A stretch of DNA of 64,000 nt from NCBI GenBank assembly GCA_963755335.1, contig CAVWJW010000002.1, forward strand, positions 124,001 through 188,000, written 5' to 3'. A program made the translations under genes and the position numbers. Origin of the DNA: UBA10649 sp963755335. Its GTDB lineage: Bacteria; Actinomycetota; Actinomycetes; S36-B12. Position 1 is the stretch's first letter; the number at the start of each line of letters is the position of its first letter. The notes under the pieces were generated by a model, which saw only the letters and a list, made by a program, of their open reading frames with translations, did not search any database and was not told the DNA's origin. Below are positions 38,041-50,173 of the stretch, piece after piece.

Positions 38041-38248
38041 CGAGATCACCGGCGAGCCCACGTACGAGCAGGCTCGCGACGAGCTGGCCACCGTGGTCGC
38101 CACGCTCGAGAGCGGCGGCCTGACCCTCGAGGAGTCCCTTCGACTCTGGGAACGAGGCGAGGAGCTCGCCCGGTACTGCCAGACGTGGCTCGACACCGCA
38201 CGGCTGCGCATCGACGCGGCCGGTGCCGACGCCGAACCGGATTCCTAG
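38024..38248 (+). CDS. xseB: Exodeoxyribonuclease VII small subunit
   Basis: 74 residues, the normal size. The signature TYEQARDELATVVATLESGGLTLEESLRLWERGEEL forms the helical hairpin that packs on XseA, followed by CQTWLDTARLRID. ATG at 38,024 lies inside the 3' end of xseA. The stop overlaps the convergent DUF4245 gene by three bases. Several XseB copies bind one XseA to form the active nuclease. Confidence 0.95.
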   Translation: MAKKPDEITGEPTYEQARDELATVVATLESGGLTLEESLRLWERGEELARYCQTWLDTARLRIDAAGADAEPDS

Positions 38249-38827
38249 GACGTCGAGGCGGCGACCGGCTGGAGCGAGGCGGCCAGGATGGCCAGCTCCT
38301 CCCACGGGGCCGTGCCGCTGACGATCGTCTCGTCGGCACCCACCGCACGGACGAGCGACCGACGGTCGCCGTTCTCCCAGGTGTCCCAGACCGTGCCAGC
38401 GATGTCCTTGCTCCCGGTCGACACCCCGTCGCCAGTCTGCTCGGCCAGGTAGGGCGGCTGACGTCGCAGTCGACTGCGACACCTGCGCGTACTGATCGGA
38501 CGGGGTGACGTAGCCGAGATGGAGCACGGGGGCGTCGGCCGAACGGTCGGTCGGCTCCCAGCGCGCGCTGGTCGCCCGCCACCCGTCGGGCAGGTTCTGC
38601 GGCGCAGCGACCGGGAATTCGGCCTGGGCGGCCGCCATGGACACGACCGGTGCGGTCTCGACGACCTTCACCGCATCAGGGTGCGGGCGCGTGCTGACGA
38701 GGACGATGACGCCGACCAGGGCCAGCACGACCGCCATCGATCGCACCATGTCGGCCATGGTCTTGCGCATCCGGGCGTTCGGCCGGCCGGTGGGTCGGAC
38801 GTCGGCCGTCGGCTCCTCGGAGGTCAC
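38245..38827 (-). CDS. DUF4245 membrane-anchored protein (one frame break)
   Basis: About 194 residues. A basic N-terminus (RKTMADMVRSMAVVLALVGVIVLV) contains the single membrane segment near residues 28-45. The extracytoplasmic domain has EFPVAAPQNLPDGWRATSARW and LHLGYVTPSDQYAQVSQS. After the break near 38,465 it continues PYLAEQTGDGVSTGSKDIAGTVWDTW and GADETIVSGTAPWEELAILAASL, which are family hallmarks. One base removed rejoins the halves. Function unknown; it is usually found beside xseAB and glpX in actinobacteria, as here. The GTG start has CATGAT six bases upstream. Confidence 0.78.
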
Positions 38828-38874
38828 CGTTCCATCATGAGGCACGACGCACGCGTCCGGACCTTCGGGCTGGC

Positions 38875-38880
38875 TACGCT
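38875..38880 (+). promoter_or_regulatory. Putative -10 box of glpX (leaderless)
   Basis: TACGCT followed by six bases and ATG at 38,887. Confidence 0.5.
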
Positions 38881-38886
38881 CCCAGC

Positions 38887-39963
38887 ATGACGTCACCTGC
38901 GAACACGCCCGAGGTCCCCGACCGAAATCTCGCCCTCGAGCTCGTCCGGGTGACCGAGGCCGCCGCCATGGCCGCGGCCCGGTGGGTCGGTCGAGGGGAC
39001 AAGAACGGCGCCGACGGGGCCGCGGTCAACGCCATGCGCCAGCTGATCGGCAGCGTGTCGATGAACGGTGTCGTCGTCATCGGCGAGGGCGAGAAGGACG
39101 ACGCCCCGATGCTGTTCAACGGCGAGCGCGTCGGCGACGGGACGGGAGCCGAGGCTGACGTCGCCGTCGACCCGATCGACGGCACCACTCTCGCCGCCAA
39201 GGGCATGCCCAATGCCATCGCCGTCCTGGCGGTCGCCGAGCGCGGCGCGATGTACGACCCGAGCGCCGTGTTCTACATGGAGAAGCTCGTCGTCGGTCCT
39301 GACTGCGCCGACGCCATCGACATCAACGCCCCGATCGAGGCGAACCTCGCTGCCATCGCCAAGGCGAAGGGCGAGCACGTGAACGACCTCACCGTCTGCA
39401 TCCTCGACCGCCCGCGCCACGCGGAGCATGGTCGACGCGGTGCGCGCCGCCGGCGCCCGCATCAAGTTCATCAGCGACGGCGACGTCGCCGGCGCGATCA
39501 TGGCGGCTCGCGACGGCACCGGCGTCGACCTGCTCGCCGGCATCGGCGGCACCCCGGAGGGGATCATCGCCGCCTGCGCCATCTCCTGCCTGGGCGGCAT
39601 GATCCAGAGCAAGCTGTGGCCCCGCGACGAGGCCGAGCGCCGCAAGGCCCTCGACGCGGGCCACGACCTCGACCGCGTGCTCACCACGACGGACCTGGTC
39701 ACCGGCGAGAACATCTTCTTCTGCGCGACCGGGATCACCGACGGCGAGCTGATGGAGGGGGTCCGGTACACGCCCGCCGGGCCGACCACGCACTCGATCG
39801 TCATGCGCGTCCAAGAGCGGCACGATCCGCGAGGTCCGCAGCGAGCACCGCCTCGACAAGCTGTCCTCGTACTCGGCCGTGGACTTCTCGACGACCGGCA
39901 TCGACCGGGCTTGCCTCGTGGCCCCTTGTCGGGCCATGCTTTCCCGTGGAACCGCTTACATAG
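38887..39963 (+). CDS. glpX: Class II fructose-1,6-bisphosphatase (frame breaks; 3' end uncertain)
   Basis: Gluconeogenic FBPase. The family is clear from NLALELVRVTEAAAMAAARW, GVVVIGEGEKDDAPMLFNGE (metal site), DPIDGTTLAAKGMPNAIAVL, ISDGDVAGAIMAA, GTPEGIIAACAISCLGG and SKLWPRDEAERR. Breaks at about 39,427 (HAE-MVDAVRAAG) and 39,809 (IVMR-SKSGTIREV) each need one base removed. The repaired frame then reaches SYSAVDFSTTG, the normal family end, but meets no stop codon before the amylosucrase. A third extra base is likely, and the nearest stop in another frame ends at 39,963. About 340 residues expected. Confidence 0.88.
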   Translation: MTSPANTPEVPDRNLALELVRVTEAAAMAAARWVGRGDKNGADGAAVNAMRQLIGSVSMNGVVVIGEGEKDDAPMLFNGERVGDGTGAEADVAVDPIDGTTLAAKGMPNAIAVLAVAERGAMYDPSAVFYMEKLVVGPDCADAIDINAPIEANLAAIAKAKGEHVNDLTVCILDRPRHAEHGRRGARRRRPHQVHQRRRRRRRDHGGSRRHRRRPARRHRRHPGGDHRRLRHLLPGRHDPEQAVAPRRGRAPQGPRRGPRPRPRAHHDGPGHRREHLLLRDRDHRRRADGGGPVHARRADHALDRHARPRAARSARSAASTASTSCPRTRPWTSRRPASTGLASWPLVGPCFPVEPLT

Positions 39964-39986
39964 GGATTTATCGAGGACGGGTAACG

Positions 39987-41938
39987 ATGATTGTCGAGCA
40001 TGACGCGGCGCGGGCGAACGCGCTTGCGGGGGCCCGCGACCGGCTGGCGGCGGCCCTGGCCACCGACCCCGACCGGGTCGAGGTGCTCACCCGCTTCGAC
40101 CGATGGGCCGACGACCTGTGGGACGGCCTGGCCGTCACGTACGACCCCGTAGCCGTGCTGCCGGCATTGGTCGACGTCATGGCCGCCGTCCACCTGGCCC
40201 GGTCCGCCCGCCTGCGCCAGCGCGACCGCGAGCGGGTGCTGCGACCGGACTGGTTCCAGTCGGCCGACGCGGTCGGCTACGTCGCCTACGCCGACCTGTT
40301 CGCCGGCGACCTGACCGGGCATCCGGGGCCACATCGACTACCTGCGCCGACCTCGGGCGTGACCTACCTGCACCTCATGCCGCTGCTCACTCCCCGGCCG
40401 GGCGCCAACGACGGCGGGTACGCCGTCATGGACTACCGCTCGGTGCGCGCCGACCTCGGCACCATGGACGACCTGCCGCGCTGGCCGCCGACCTGCACGA
40501 TGCAGGGATCTCGCTCACCCTCGACCTCGTCCTCAACCACGTGGCCCGCGAGCACGAGTGGGCGTTGAAGGCCAAGGCGGGCGATCCCAAGTACCGCGAC
40601 TACTTCTACGTCTATGCGGACCGGACGATCCCCGACGACTTCGAGACAGACGCTGCCCGAGGTCTTCCCCGCCTTCGCGCCCGGCAACTTCACCTGGGAC
40701 GACCAGCCTCGACTCCTGGGTGTGGACGACGTTCAACGAGTGGCAGTGGGACGTCAACTGGTCGAACCCCGACGTCTTCGTCGAGTTCGCCGACATCATC
40801 GGCTTCCTCGGCAACCAGGGCGCCGACTGCATCCGCCTCGACGCTATCGCGTTCGTGTGGAAGCGCCTGGGCACCAACTGCCAGAACCAGCCCGAGGTGC
40901 ACGCCATCACCCAGGCCCTGCGGGCCTGCGCGCGGATCATGACCCCCGCCGTGATCTTCAAGGCCGAGGCGATCGTCGGACCGAAGGACGTCGTCGCCTA
41001 CCTCGGCCAGGGCGAGCACGCCGGAAAGGTCTCCGACCTCGCGTACCACAACTCGCTCATGGTCCAGATCTGGTCGGCACTGGCCGCACGCGACGGACGC
41101 CTGCTGGCCGTGGCGCTTGTCTCGGTTCGCCCCGATTCCCGGTCACCGGCGCGTGGGCCACCTACCTGCGCTGCCACGACGACATCGGCTGGGCGATCGA
41201 CGACGCCGATGCGGCCGAGGTGGGCTGGAACGGCTACAGCCACCGGGCGTTCCTGGCCGACTTCTACGCGGGCGACTTCCCCGACAGCTTCGCGCGCGGG
41301 GTTCACTTCCAGACCAACGCCGAGACGGGCGACCGTCGCACCTCCGGCAGCGCAGCGAGCCTGGCCGGGCTCGAGGCGGGGCTGGCCTCAGGGGATCCCG
41401 CGGCGATCGACGAGGCGATGGACCGCGCTCGCCTGCGCCTACGCCATGGTGTTCGGCTTCGGTGGCCTGCCGCTGCTCTACATGGGTGACGAGCTGGCCA
41501 TGCTGAACGACCATGCGTACCGAGCAGGACCCCGCCAAGGCCGCCGACAACCGGTGGATCCACCGACCGGCCATGGACTGGACGCTGGTCGACGACGACT
41601 CCTCGGGCGACAGCGTCGCCAGCCGCATGCTCGCGGTCATCCGCCGATTGGTGACCGCGCGCAAGTCGCTTCCGGCCCTGCACGCATCCGTTGCCACCGA
41701 CGTCTTCACGTCCGACAACCCCGCGGTGCTTGTGTTCCGTCGCCGCCATGCGGCCGGCAGCATCGTGCAGGTCTACAACCTCAGCGAAGGCACCCAGTAC
41801 TTCGATGCCGGTGTCCTGTGGCCGCTCACCGGCAGCCAGCTGCGGGAGCACCTGTCCGACTCCGCAATCGAGATGACCCCCCGCATGGCGATCCCCGCCT
41901 ACGGCGCCTGGTGGCTGACGTCGGCACAGGACGACTAG
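39987..41938 (+). CDS. Amylosucrase (GH13; about ten frame breaks)
   Basis: Transglucosidase that builds alpha-1,4-glucan from sucrose and releases fructose. The repaired protein is about 645 residues, the family length. Helical N-terminus LTRFDRWADDLWDGL; barrel motifs TYLHLMPLLTPRPGANDGGYAVMDYR, LVLNHVAREHEW, the nucleophile Asp in CIRLDAIAFVWKRLGT, the acid/base Glu in FKAEAIVGP and the amylosucrase-type YLRCHDDIGWAI. Breaks cluster near 40,320, 40,352, 40,358, 40,483, 40,643, 40,706, 41,120, 41,146, 41,422 and 41,518, all extra bases. GAGGA precedes ATG 39,987. It is either a normal gene in a poorly read stretch or a decaying one. Confidence 0.78.
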
Positions 41939-41962
41939 CGGGCACCACGGTCGCCTTCTCCG

Positions 41963-41988
41963 CCCTCGGCGGGCATGCCCGCCGAGGG
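41963..41988. terminator. Perfect 26-base palindrome between amylosucrase and fumarase genes
   Basis: Arms begin CCCTCGGCGGGC around a central GCATGC, and the whole 26 bases are self-complementary. It starts 25 bases past the amylosucrase stop. It probably acts as a terminator or a bidirectional processing hairpin, with no T-run. Confidence 0.6.
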
Positions 41989-42036
41989 TTAGCAGCGCCA
42001 CAGACGTCGATCGCGACGAAGATCTACGCTGGCCCC

Positions 42037-43701
<1,665 letters not shown>

Positions 43702-43723
43702 TCCGCGTCGACGGAGGCGAGGC

Positions 43724-44452
43724 CTAGAAGCAGTGCAGCCCGCCGCCGCGCCAGTTGCCCTTGCCGGCGCCGCCGTGCCAGATCGTGTAGAACGCACGGT
43801 CCTGCCAGTAGCGGTTCCAGGTGTTGGGCGCGGTGCGGCGCAGCGACCGGAGGATGCGGACGCCCTCGGCGCCCATCTCCTTGCGCACCTCGGCCTCCAT
43901 CGTGCGCGTCGCGCCGACGGCCAGCCCCCGGTTCATCTGGTACGCGCCGAAGTAGCGGCCGCCGCCGACGGACCGATAGTTGAAGTTGCTCTCACGATCC
44001 ATGATGCACTTGCGGATCGCCTCGACCTCGGGCTGGAACCAGGCGCCCTTGTACAGGCTCGGTCGCCAGCCCTGGAGATCACGCGAGGCGCGGTTGCCGC
44101 GCGCCAGTGCGACCGCGCGACTGGTCGTCGCGGACGCGACGGGCTTCTTCGCGACGGGCTTCTTCGCGACGGGCTTCTTCGCGACGGGCTTCTTCGCGAC
44201 GGGCTTCTTCGCGGTCGGCTTCTTCGCGGCCGGCTTGGCCGCGTGCGCGTTGTGGAAGGTGATGGCCGCCGCGCGCTTCTTCTGCAGGCGGATGACGCGA
44301 ACGGCGTGGCGCGCCTGGGCGGCGATGAGGGTGGCCGAGTGGGCTGACGACACGTGCGCGGCCGGAGTCTGCGCGGCCGCCTGGCCGGCAACAATGCCGG
44401 TCGAGGTGAGCAGGGCAGCCGTGGCGAGTGCCACGACGGCGGTACGACGCAT
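43724..44452 (-). CDS. Secreted transglycosylase-like protein with KKPVA repeats
   Basis: 242 residues. An export signal (RRTAVVALATAALLTSTGIVAG, cleavage near AQA-AAQ around 27) is followed by a helical stretch. A Lys/Pro/Ala linker made of five exact KKPVA units forms a wall-spanning region. The C-terminal lysozyme-like domain has CIMDRESNFNYRSVGGGRYFGAYQMNRG, with the candidate catalytic Glu in DRES, and ends WHGGAGKGNWRGGGLHCF. It likely cleaves or binds peptidoglycan. ATG at 44,450-44,452. The upstream region holds a Crp-type site and TGTCCGA repeats. Gene order with phoH and uppS is typical of actinobacteria. Confidence 0.8.
   Translation of the reverse strand: MRRTAVVALATAALLTSTGIVAGQAAAQTPAAHVSSAHSATLIAAQARHAVRVIRLQKKRAAAITFHNAHAAKPAAKKPTAKKPVAKKPVAKKPVAKKPVAKKPVASATTSRAVALARGNRASRDLQGWRPSLYKGAWFQPEVEAIRKCIMDRESNFNYRSVGGGRYFGAYQMNRGLAVGATRTMEAEVRKEMGAEGVRILRSLRRTAPNTWNRYWQDRAFYTIWHGGAGKGNWRGGGLHCF
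44138..44227 (-). repeat. 15-base tandem repeats encoding KKPVA
   Basis: Five exact copies of GACGGGCTTCTTCGC (plus strand, 44,138-44,212) and one variant unit to 44,227. They form the cationic linker of the transglycosylase-like protein. Confidence 0.85.
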
Positions 44453-44531
44453 CAATTCGCTCCTGGTGGTCCGGGCCAGTACACGCGACAACGAGGACCT
44501 ACGGTGCCGAAGAATGATCACGTTGTCACGT

Positions 44532-44656
44532 TCGGACAGCGTGGGGACCCTCACATGGGGTGTCCGACATTTCGGACATTAGTTACACCCCGTCACACTC
44601 CCTGAGGGGCTGACGCGATCCGTCTGTGACGGGGATCACATGCCTACCGTGTCCGA
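44532..44656 (-). promoter_or_regulatory. Repeated TGTCCGA motifs upstream of the transglycosylase gene
   Basis: TGTCCGA/TCGGACA occurs four times: 44,532-44,538, 44,561-44,567, 44,572-44,578 and 44,650-44,656. The middle two form the inverted repeat TGTCCGACATTTCGGACA. They look like binding sites for a dimeric regulator; identity unknown. Confidence 0.5.
44625..44640. promoter_or_regulatory. Crp-type operator
   Basis: TGTGACGGGGATCACA is a perfect TGTGA-N6-TCACA palindrome, the consensus of cAMP-receptor-family regulators such as mycobacterial Crp and corynebacterial GlxR. It is 173 bases before the transglycosylase start, just past the phoH stop. Confidence 0.6.
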
Positions 44657-45973
44657 TTAGAGCTGAATGTCCTCCAGCATCTCGGTCACCAGTGCCGCGA
44701 TGGGCGACCGCTCCGACCGGGTCAAGGTGACGTGCGCGAACAGCGGATGGCCCTTGAGCTTCTCGACCACGGCGACCACGCCGTCGTGCCGACCGACCCT
44801 GAGGTTGTCGCGCTGGGCGATGTCGTGGGTCAGCACGACGCGGCTGTCTCGACCGACGCGGGACAGCACGGTGAGAAGGACATTGCGCTCCAGTGACTGC
44901 GCCTCGTCGACGATGACGAACGCGTCGTGCAGCGAGCGACCGCGGATGTGCGTGAGCGGAAGGACCTCGAGCATTCCCCGGTCCACGATCTCCTCAACGA
45001 CCTCCTGTGTCGTCACAGCGCCGAGGGTGTCGAACACGGCCTGGCCCCAGGGGCCCATCTTCTCTGCCTCCGAGCCCGGCAGGTAGCCGAGCTCCTGGCC
45101 GCCGACGGCGAAGAGCGGACGGAACACGATCACCTTGCGATGCTGACGACGCTCGAGCACCGCCTCGAGTCCGGCGCACAGTGCCAGGGCGCTCTTGCCC
45201 GTGCCGGCGCGGCCGCCCAGCGAGATGATGCCGATATCCGGGTCGAGCAGCAGGTCGAGAGCCACGCGCTGCTCGGCGCTGCGGCCGTGGATGCCGAACG
45301 CCTCGCGATCACCGCGCACCAGCCGGACGCGCTTGTCGCTCGTCACGCGCCCGAGGGCGCTGCCGCGGTCGGACAGCAGGACCAGGCCGGTGTGGCACGG
45401 CAGATCTCGTGCCTGCTCGAGCTCGATGACCTGCTCGTCGTACAGGCGGTCCACGTCGGCCGACCCGACCTCGATCTCGCTCATCCCGGTGTAGCCGGTC
45501 TCGACGACGAACTCCGCGCGGTACTCCTCGGCCGGCAGGCCCACCGACGACGCCTTGACGCGCATCGGGAGGTCCTTGCTCACGAGGATGACCCGGTGAC
45601 CGTCGGTCTCGAGGTTGCGGGCCACCGCCAGGATCCGGGTGTCGTTGTCGCCGAGCTGGAGCCCGCTCGGCAGCACGTGGACGTCGGTGTGGTTCAACTC
45701 GACCCGCACCGTCCCGCCGGCCTGGCCGACCGACATGGGCTCGTCCAGGCGGCCGTTCTCGACGCGAAGGTCATCCAGCAGGCGCAGCGCCTGACGGGCG
45801 AAGTAGCCGAGCTCGGGATGACTGCGTTTGGCCTCGAGCTCGGTCACCACCACGATGGGGATGACGACGTCGTGCTCGTCGAAGCGCAGCAGCGCTCGCG
45901 GATCCGAGAGCAGGACGGACGTGTCCAGAACGTAGGTGCGTCGGGTGCTGGCATCCGGACGAGCAGCGGGCAC
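44657..45973 (-). CDS. PhoH family protein with PIN domain
   Basis: 438 residues. The N-terminal PIN-type RNase domain (about 12-150) has acidic residues in YVLDTSVLLSDP, VVTELEAKRSH and LQLGDNDTRILAVA. A linker precedes the C-terminal PhoH ATPase (about 225-438) with GGRAGTGKSALALCAG (Walker A), FRPLFAVGGQELGYLPG and DAFVIVDEAQSLERN (Walker B). Family members with this fusion (PhoH2 type) are RNA helicase/RNases. GTG at 45,971-45,973. It lies downstream of uppS and the DUF1275 gene on the same strand. Confidence 0.9.
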   Translation of the reverse strand: MPAARPDASTRRTYVLDTSVLLSDPRALLRFDEHDVVIPIVVVTELEAKRSHPELGYFARQALRLLDDLRVENGRLDEPMSVGQAGGTVRVELNHTDVHVLPSGLQLGDNDTRILAVARNLETDGHRVILVSKDLPMRVKASSVGLPAEEYRAEFVVETGYTGMSEIEVGSADVDRLYDEQVIELEQARDLPCHTGLVLLSDRGSALGRVTSDKRVRLVRGDREAFGIHGRSAEQRVALDLLLDPDIGIISLGGRAGTGKSALALCAGLEAVLERRQHRKVIVFRPLFAVGGQELGYLPGSEAEKMGPWGQAVFDTLGAVTTQEVVEEIVDRGMLEVLPLTHIRGRSLHDAFVIVDEAQSLERNVLLTVLSRVGRDSRVVLTHDIAQRDNLRVGRHDGVVAVVEKLKGHPLFAHVTLTRSERSPIAALVTEMLEDIQL

Positions 45974-46051
45974 GTGGTCCTCCCGAAACGGGCCACCTGC
46001 CCGGTGACCCGGTGCTGTGTGTGTGCAGGGGGCGGCTGCCCTCCGCTGTCC

Positions 46052-46642
46052 CTAAACCGTACGGTCCGGGTGGGGTGCGGCTTCGCTGACACGCCGCGCG
46101 AACAGCGCGATGCCGACGAGGACCAGGGACGCCGTGGCGGTGACCGGGAGGCGGCCGACGACGCCGACCGAGAACGCAGCCGTGGCGGCTCCCAGGCTCC
46201 ACGCGATCGGGAAGGCCGCAGCGCATCGGGCCCGCCGCAGCCATGAGCCCTGCGAGCGGTCCACGGTCCACGCCGTGCCGTAGCGCACCGCGTCGACGAA
46301 CGCGTTCGTGGAGGCGAGCACCGGCGCGCGCACTCCGTGCCCGCTGATGAAGACCATGCCGAGCATCGCGACGGAGAAGGCCGCGCACCGAGGCCGCACC
46401 CGAGCAACGGGGAGACGGAAGGCGAGACACCGCTGCCGCAGGCTGTTCCGGGAGGCAGTGTCCGAGCCGATGACGAGGTTTCCCCCCTGGTTGGCGGTGA
46501 AGACTCCGAGGTGTCGGTACCCCACGGCGTCGATGGCCCCGGAGATCCCGGTGACAAGGATGACGATGAGGAGAGGCTGCCGGAAGACGACGCTGGCGTC
46601 GACGTCGACGATCGAGGCCTCGTCCGGATGCGCGCGGCTCAC
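46052..46642 (-). CDS. DUF1275 (YoaK-type) membrane protein
   Basis: About 196 residues with at least four hydrophobic segments: PLLIVILVTGISGAIDAVGY, AFSVAMLGMVFISG, AAFPIAWSLGAATAAFSVGV and ATASLVLVGIALFA. The N-terminal block ISGAIDAVGYRHLGVFTANQGGNLV matches the DUF1275 signature (GxxDAxxFLxLGxVFTANxTGN). The part after NLVIGSDTAS is unusually Arg-rich (RNSLRQRCLAFRLPVARVRPRC) and may be off frame, so two compensating breaks are possible. GTG at 46,640-46,642 overlaps the uppS stop. Function unknown. Confidence 0.6.
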   Translation of the reverse strand: MSRAHPDEASIVDVDASVVFRQPLLIVILVTGISGAIDAVGYRHLGVFTANQGGNLVIGSDTASRNSLRQRCLAFRLPVARVRPRCAAFSVAMLGMVFISGHGVRAPVLASTNAFVDAVRYGTAWTVDRSQGSWLRRARCAAAFPIAWSLGAATAAFSVGVVGRLPVTATASLVLVGIALFARRVSEAAPHPDRTV

Positions 46643-47412
46643 GCGCCGTATCGGCGTTGCCGGTCGGCATAGGCGCGCAGCGCGCGCAGGAAGTCCACGT
46701 GCCGGAAGTCGGGCCAGTAGGCCTCGCAGAAGTAGAACTCCGAGTGCGCGCTCTGCCACATCAGGAAGCCGGAGAGTCGCTGCTCGCCCGAGGTGCGGAT
46801 CACGAGATCGGGGTCGGGCTGACCACTGGTGTAGAGGTGGTCGGCGATGTGCTCGACGTCGATGAGCTGCGCGAGTTCGTCGAGCGACGTGCCCTGGCTC
46901 GAATGCTCATGCAGGATCGCGCGAACCGCGTCGACCACCTCGCGTCGACCGCCGTAGCCGACCGCCACGTTGACCAGCGAGCCCTCGACGTTCGCCGTGG
47001 ACTCCTCGGCCTCCTTCAGGAGCCGAGCCGTGTGGGCGGGCAGCAGGTCGAGCGCGCCGACGGGATGCAGCCGCCAGCGCCGCTGCTCCACCAGGCCGGT
47101 CACCGTGGTCTCGATGATGCCGAGCAATGCCTCCAGCTCTGGCTGGGGCCGGTTGAGGTTGTCGGTGGACAGCAGCCACAGCGTCACGACCTCGACGCCG
47201 GCCTCGTCGCACCAGCCCAGGAAGTCCACGATCTTCGCCGCGCCGGCGCGATGCCCGGCCGATGAGGACGAGCCCTGGGCGCTCGCCCAGCGCCGATTGC
47301 CGTCGAGGATCACTCCCACGTGACGCGGCCGGCGATCGGCCGGGATCTGCGTGTTGAGCCGGCGTTCATAGACGCCGTACACGAGATCCGACAGCCCCAC
47401 GCGAGCTCCCAT
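46639..47412 (-). CDS. uppS: Isoprenyl (Z-prenyl) diphosphate synthase
   Basis: 257-residue cis-prenyltransferase. The diphosphate-binding Asp is in VGVILDGNRRWASAQG, followed by GVEVVTLWLLSTDNLNRP, VNVAVGYGGRREVVDAV and the Arg-rich signature PDLVIRTSGEQRLSGFLMWQSAHSEFYF near the C-terminus. The N-terminal SDLVYGVYERRL extension is seen in the short-chain (Z-FPP-type) actinobacterial enzymes. The product supplies the lipid carrier for cell-wall synthesis. It is operonic with the DUF1275 gene and then phoH. Confidence 0.92.
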   Translation of the reverse strand: MGARVGLSDLVYGVYERRLNTQIPADRRPRHVGVILDGNRRWASAQGSSSSAGHRAGAAKIVDFLGWCDEAGVEVVTLWLLSTDNLNRPQPELEALLGIIETTVTGLVEQRRWRLHPVGALDLLPAHTARLLKEAEESTANVEGSLVNVAVGYGGRREVVDAVRAILHEHSSQGTSLDELAQLIDVEHIADHLYTSGQPDPDLVIRTSGEQRLSGFLMWQSAHSEFYFCEAYWPDFRHVDFLRALRAYADRQRRYGA

Positions 47413-47437
47413 TCGTTCAGCGGGTCAGGGCAGCAGG

Positions 47438-49471
<2,034 letters not shown>

Positions 49472-49512
49472 CTATCCATCCTCCGGGAAGAGACCCGTCG
49501 GGGCGAGCCCGA

Positions 49513-50133
49513 TCACGGCGTTGCTCGACGCACCCGATCGGCGAGGTCGGGCCGGCCCTCGCGGGCGTATGCGGCGGCGACGCCGTCGACGTCCACTGGA
49601 GGTCGGTTCTGACTCATCTTGACCTTCGCCTGCACCCGCGTGATGCGCAGTTCCACGCCGACGATGGCCCGCAGCTGACCTTCGACGAATTCCCGGGGCG
49701 CGTCGTCGACCGCCCAGGGATCTGACCGGCCCGTTTCGTGCCGCTCGGTGAGCCGACGCACGAGGACGCCGACCCAGGCAGAGTCGTCATGGACGACGAG
49801 GCTCCCGTACGCGTGGACGGTCACGTAGTTCCATGTCGGGACGACGCGGCCGTGCTCGGCCTTGCTGGCGTACCAGCTCGGGCTCACGTAGCCGTCGACC
49901 ACGTCGGCGATGAAGAGAGCCTCGCCGGATACTGGCGACTTCCACTGATCGTTGTTCCGCGCCAGGTGGGCCAGCAGCGCCCCGTGCTCACCGACATCCA
50001 GATCGACGATGGCCGGAAGGAACGTCGCGACCAGCCCCGAATCGCCGACCGTGACCAGGTTGCCACGGTGGATTCCCGACAGGAGCTGCCTCGTGGTCGG
50101 CTCATCGGGGCGGAAGTGGTCCGGTGTGTACAC
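49513..50133 (-). CDS. PaiB-like FMN-binding transcriptional regulator
   Basis: 206 residues. It matches the FMN-binding split-barrel PaiB family: MYTPDHFRPDEPTTRQLL at the N-terminus, LVTVGDSGLVATFLPAIVD, GALLAHLARNNDQW, GYVSPSWYASKAEHGRVVPTWNY and the C-terminal VGVELRITRVQAKVKMSQNRP. Bacillus PaiB represses sporulation and degradative-enzyme genes, but here the role could be enzymatic. Start GTG at 50,133 with CATGCT six bases upstream. It is monocistronic on the minus strand. Confidence 0.85.
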   Translation of the reverse strand: MYTPDHFRPDEPTTRQLLSGIHRGNLVTVGDSGLVATFLPAIVDLDVGEHGALLAHLARNNDQWKSPVSGEALFIADVVDGYVSPSWYASKAEHGRVVPTWNYVTVHAYGSLVVHDDSAWVGVLVRRLTERHETGRSDPWAVDDAPREFVEGQLRAIVGVELRITRVQAKVKMSQNRPPVDVDGVAAAYAREGRPDLADRVRRATP

Positions 50134-50173
50134 GGCGCCAGCATGCCACCGCCCAGGGCCACCGGCCGAGGCA

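Noticed and set aside
44453..44660. Possible c-di-AMP (ydaO-type) riboswitch before the transglycosylase gene
   Set aside because: Such switches often precede actinobacterial wall hydrolases, but I could not find the conserved core sequences here; protein-binding palindromes explain the region better.
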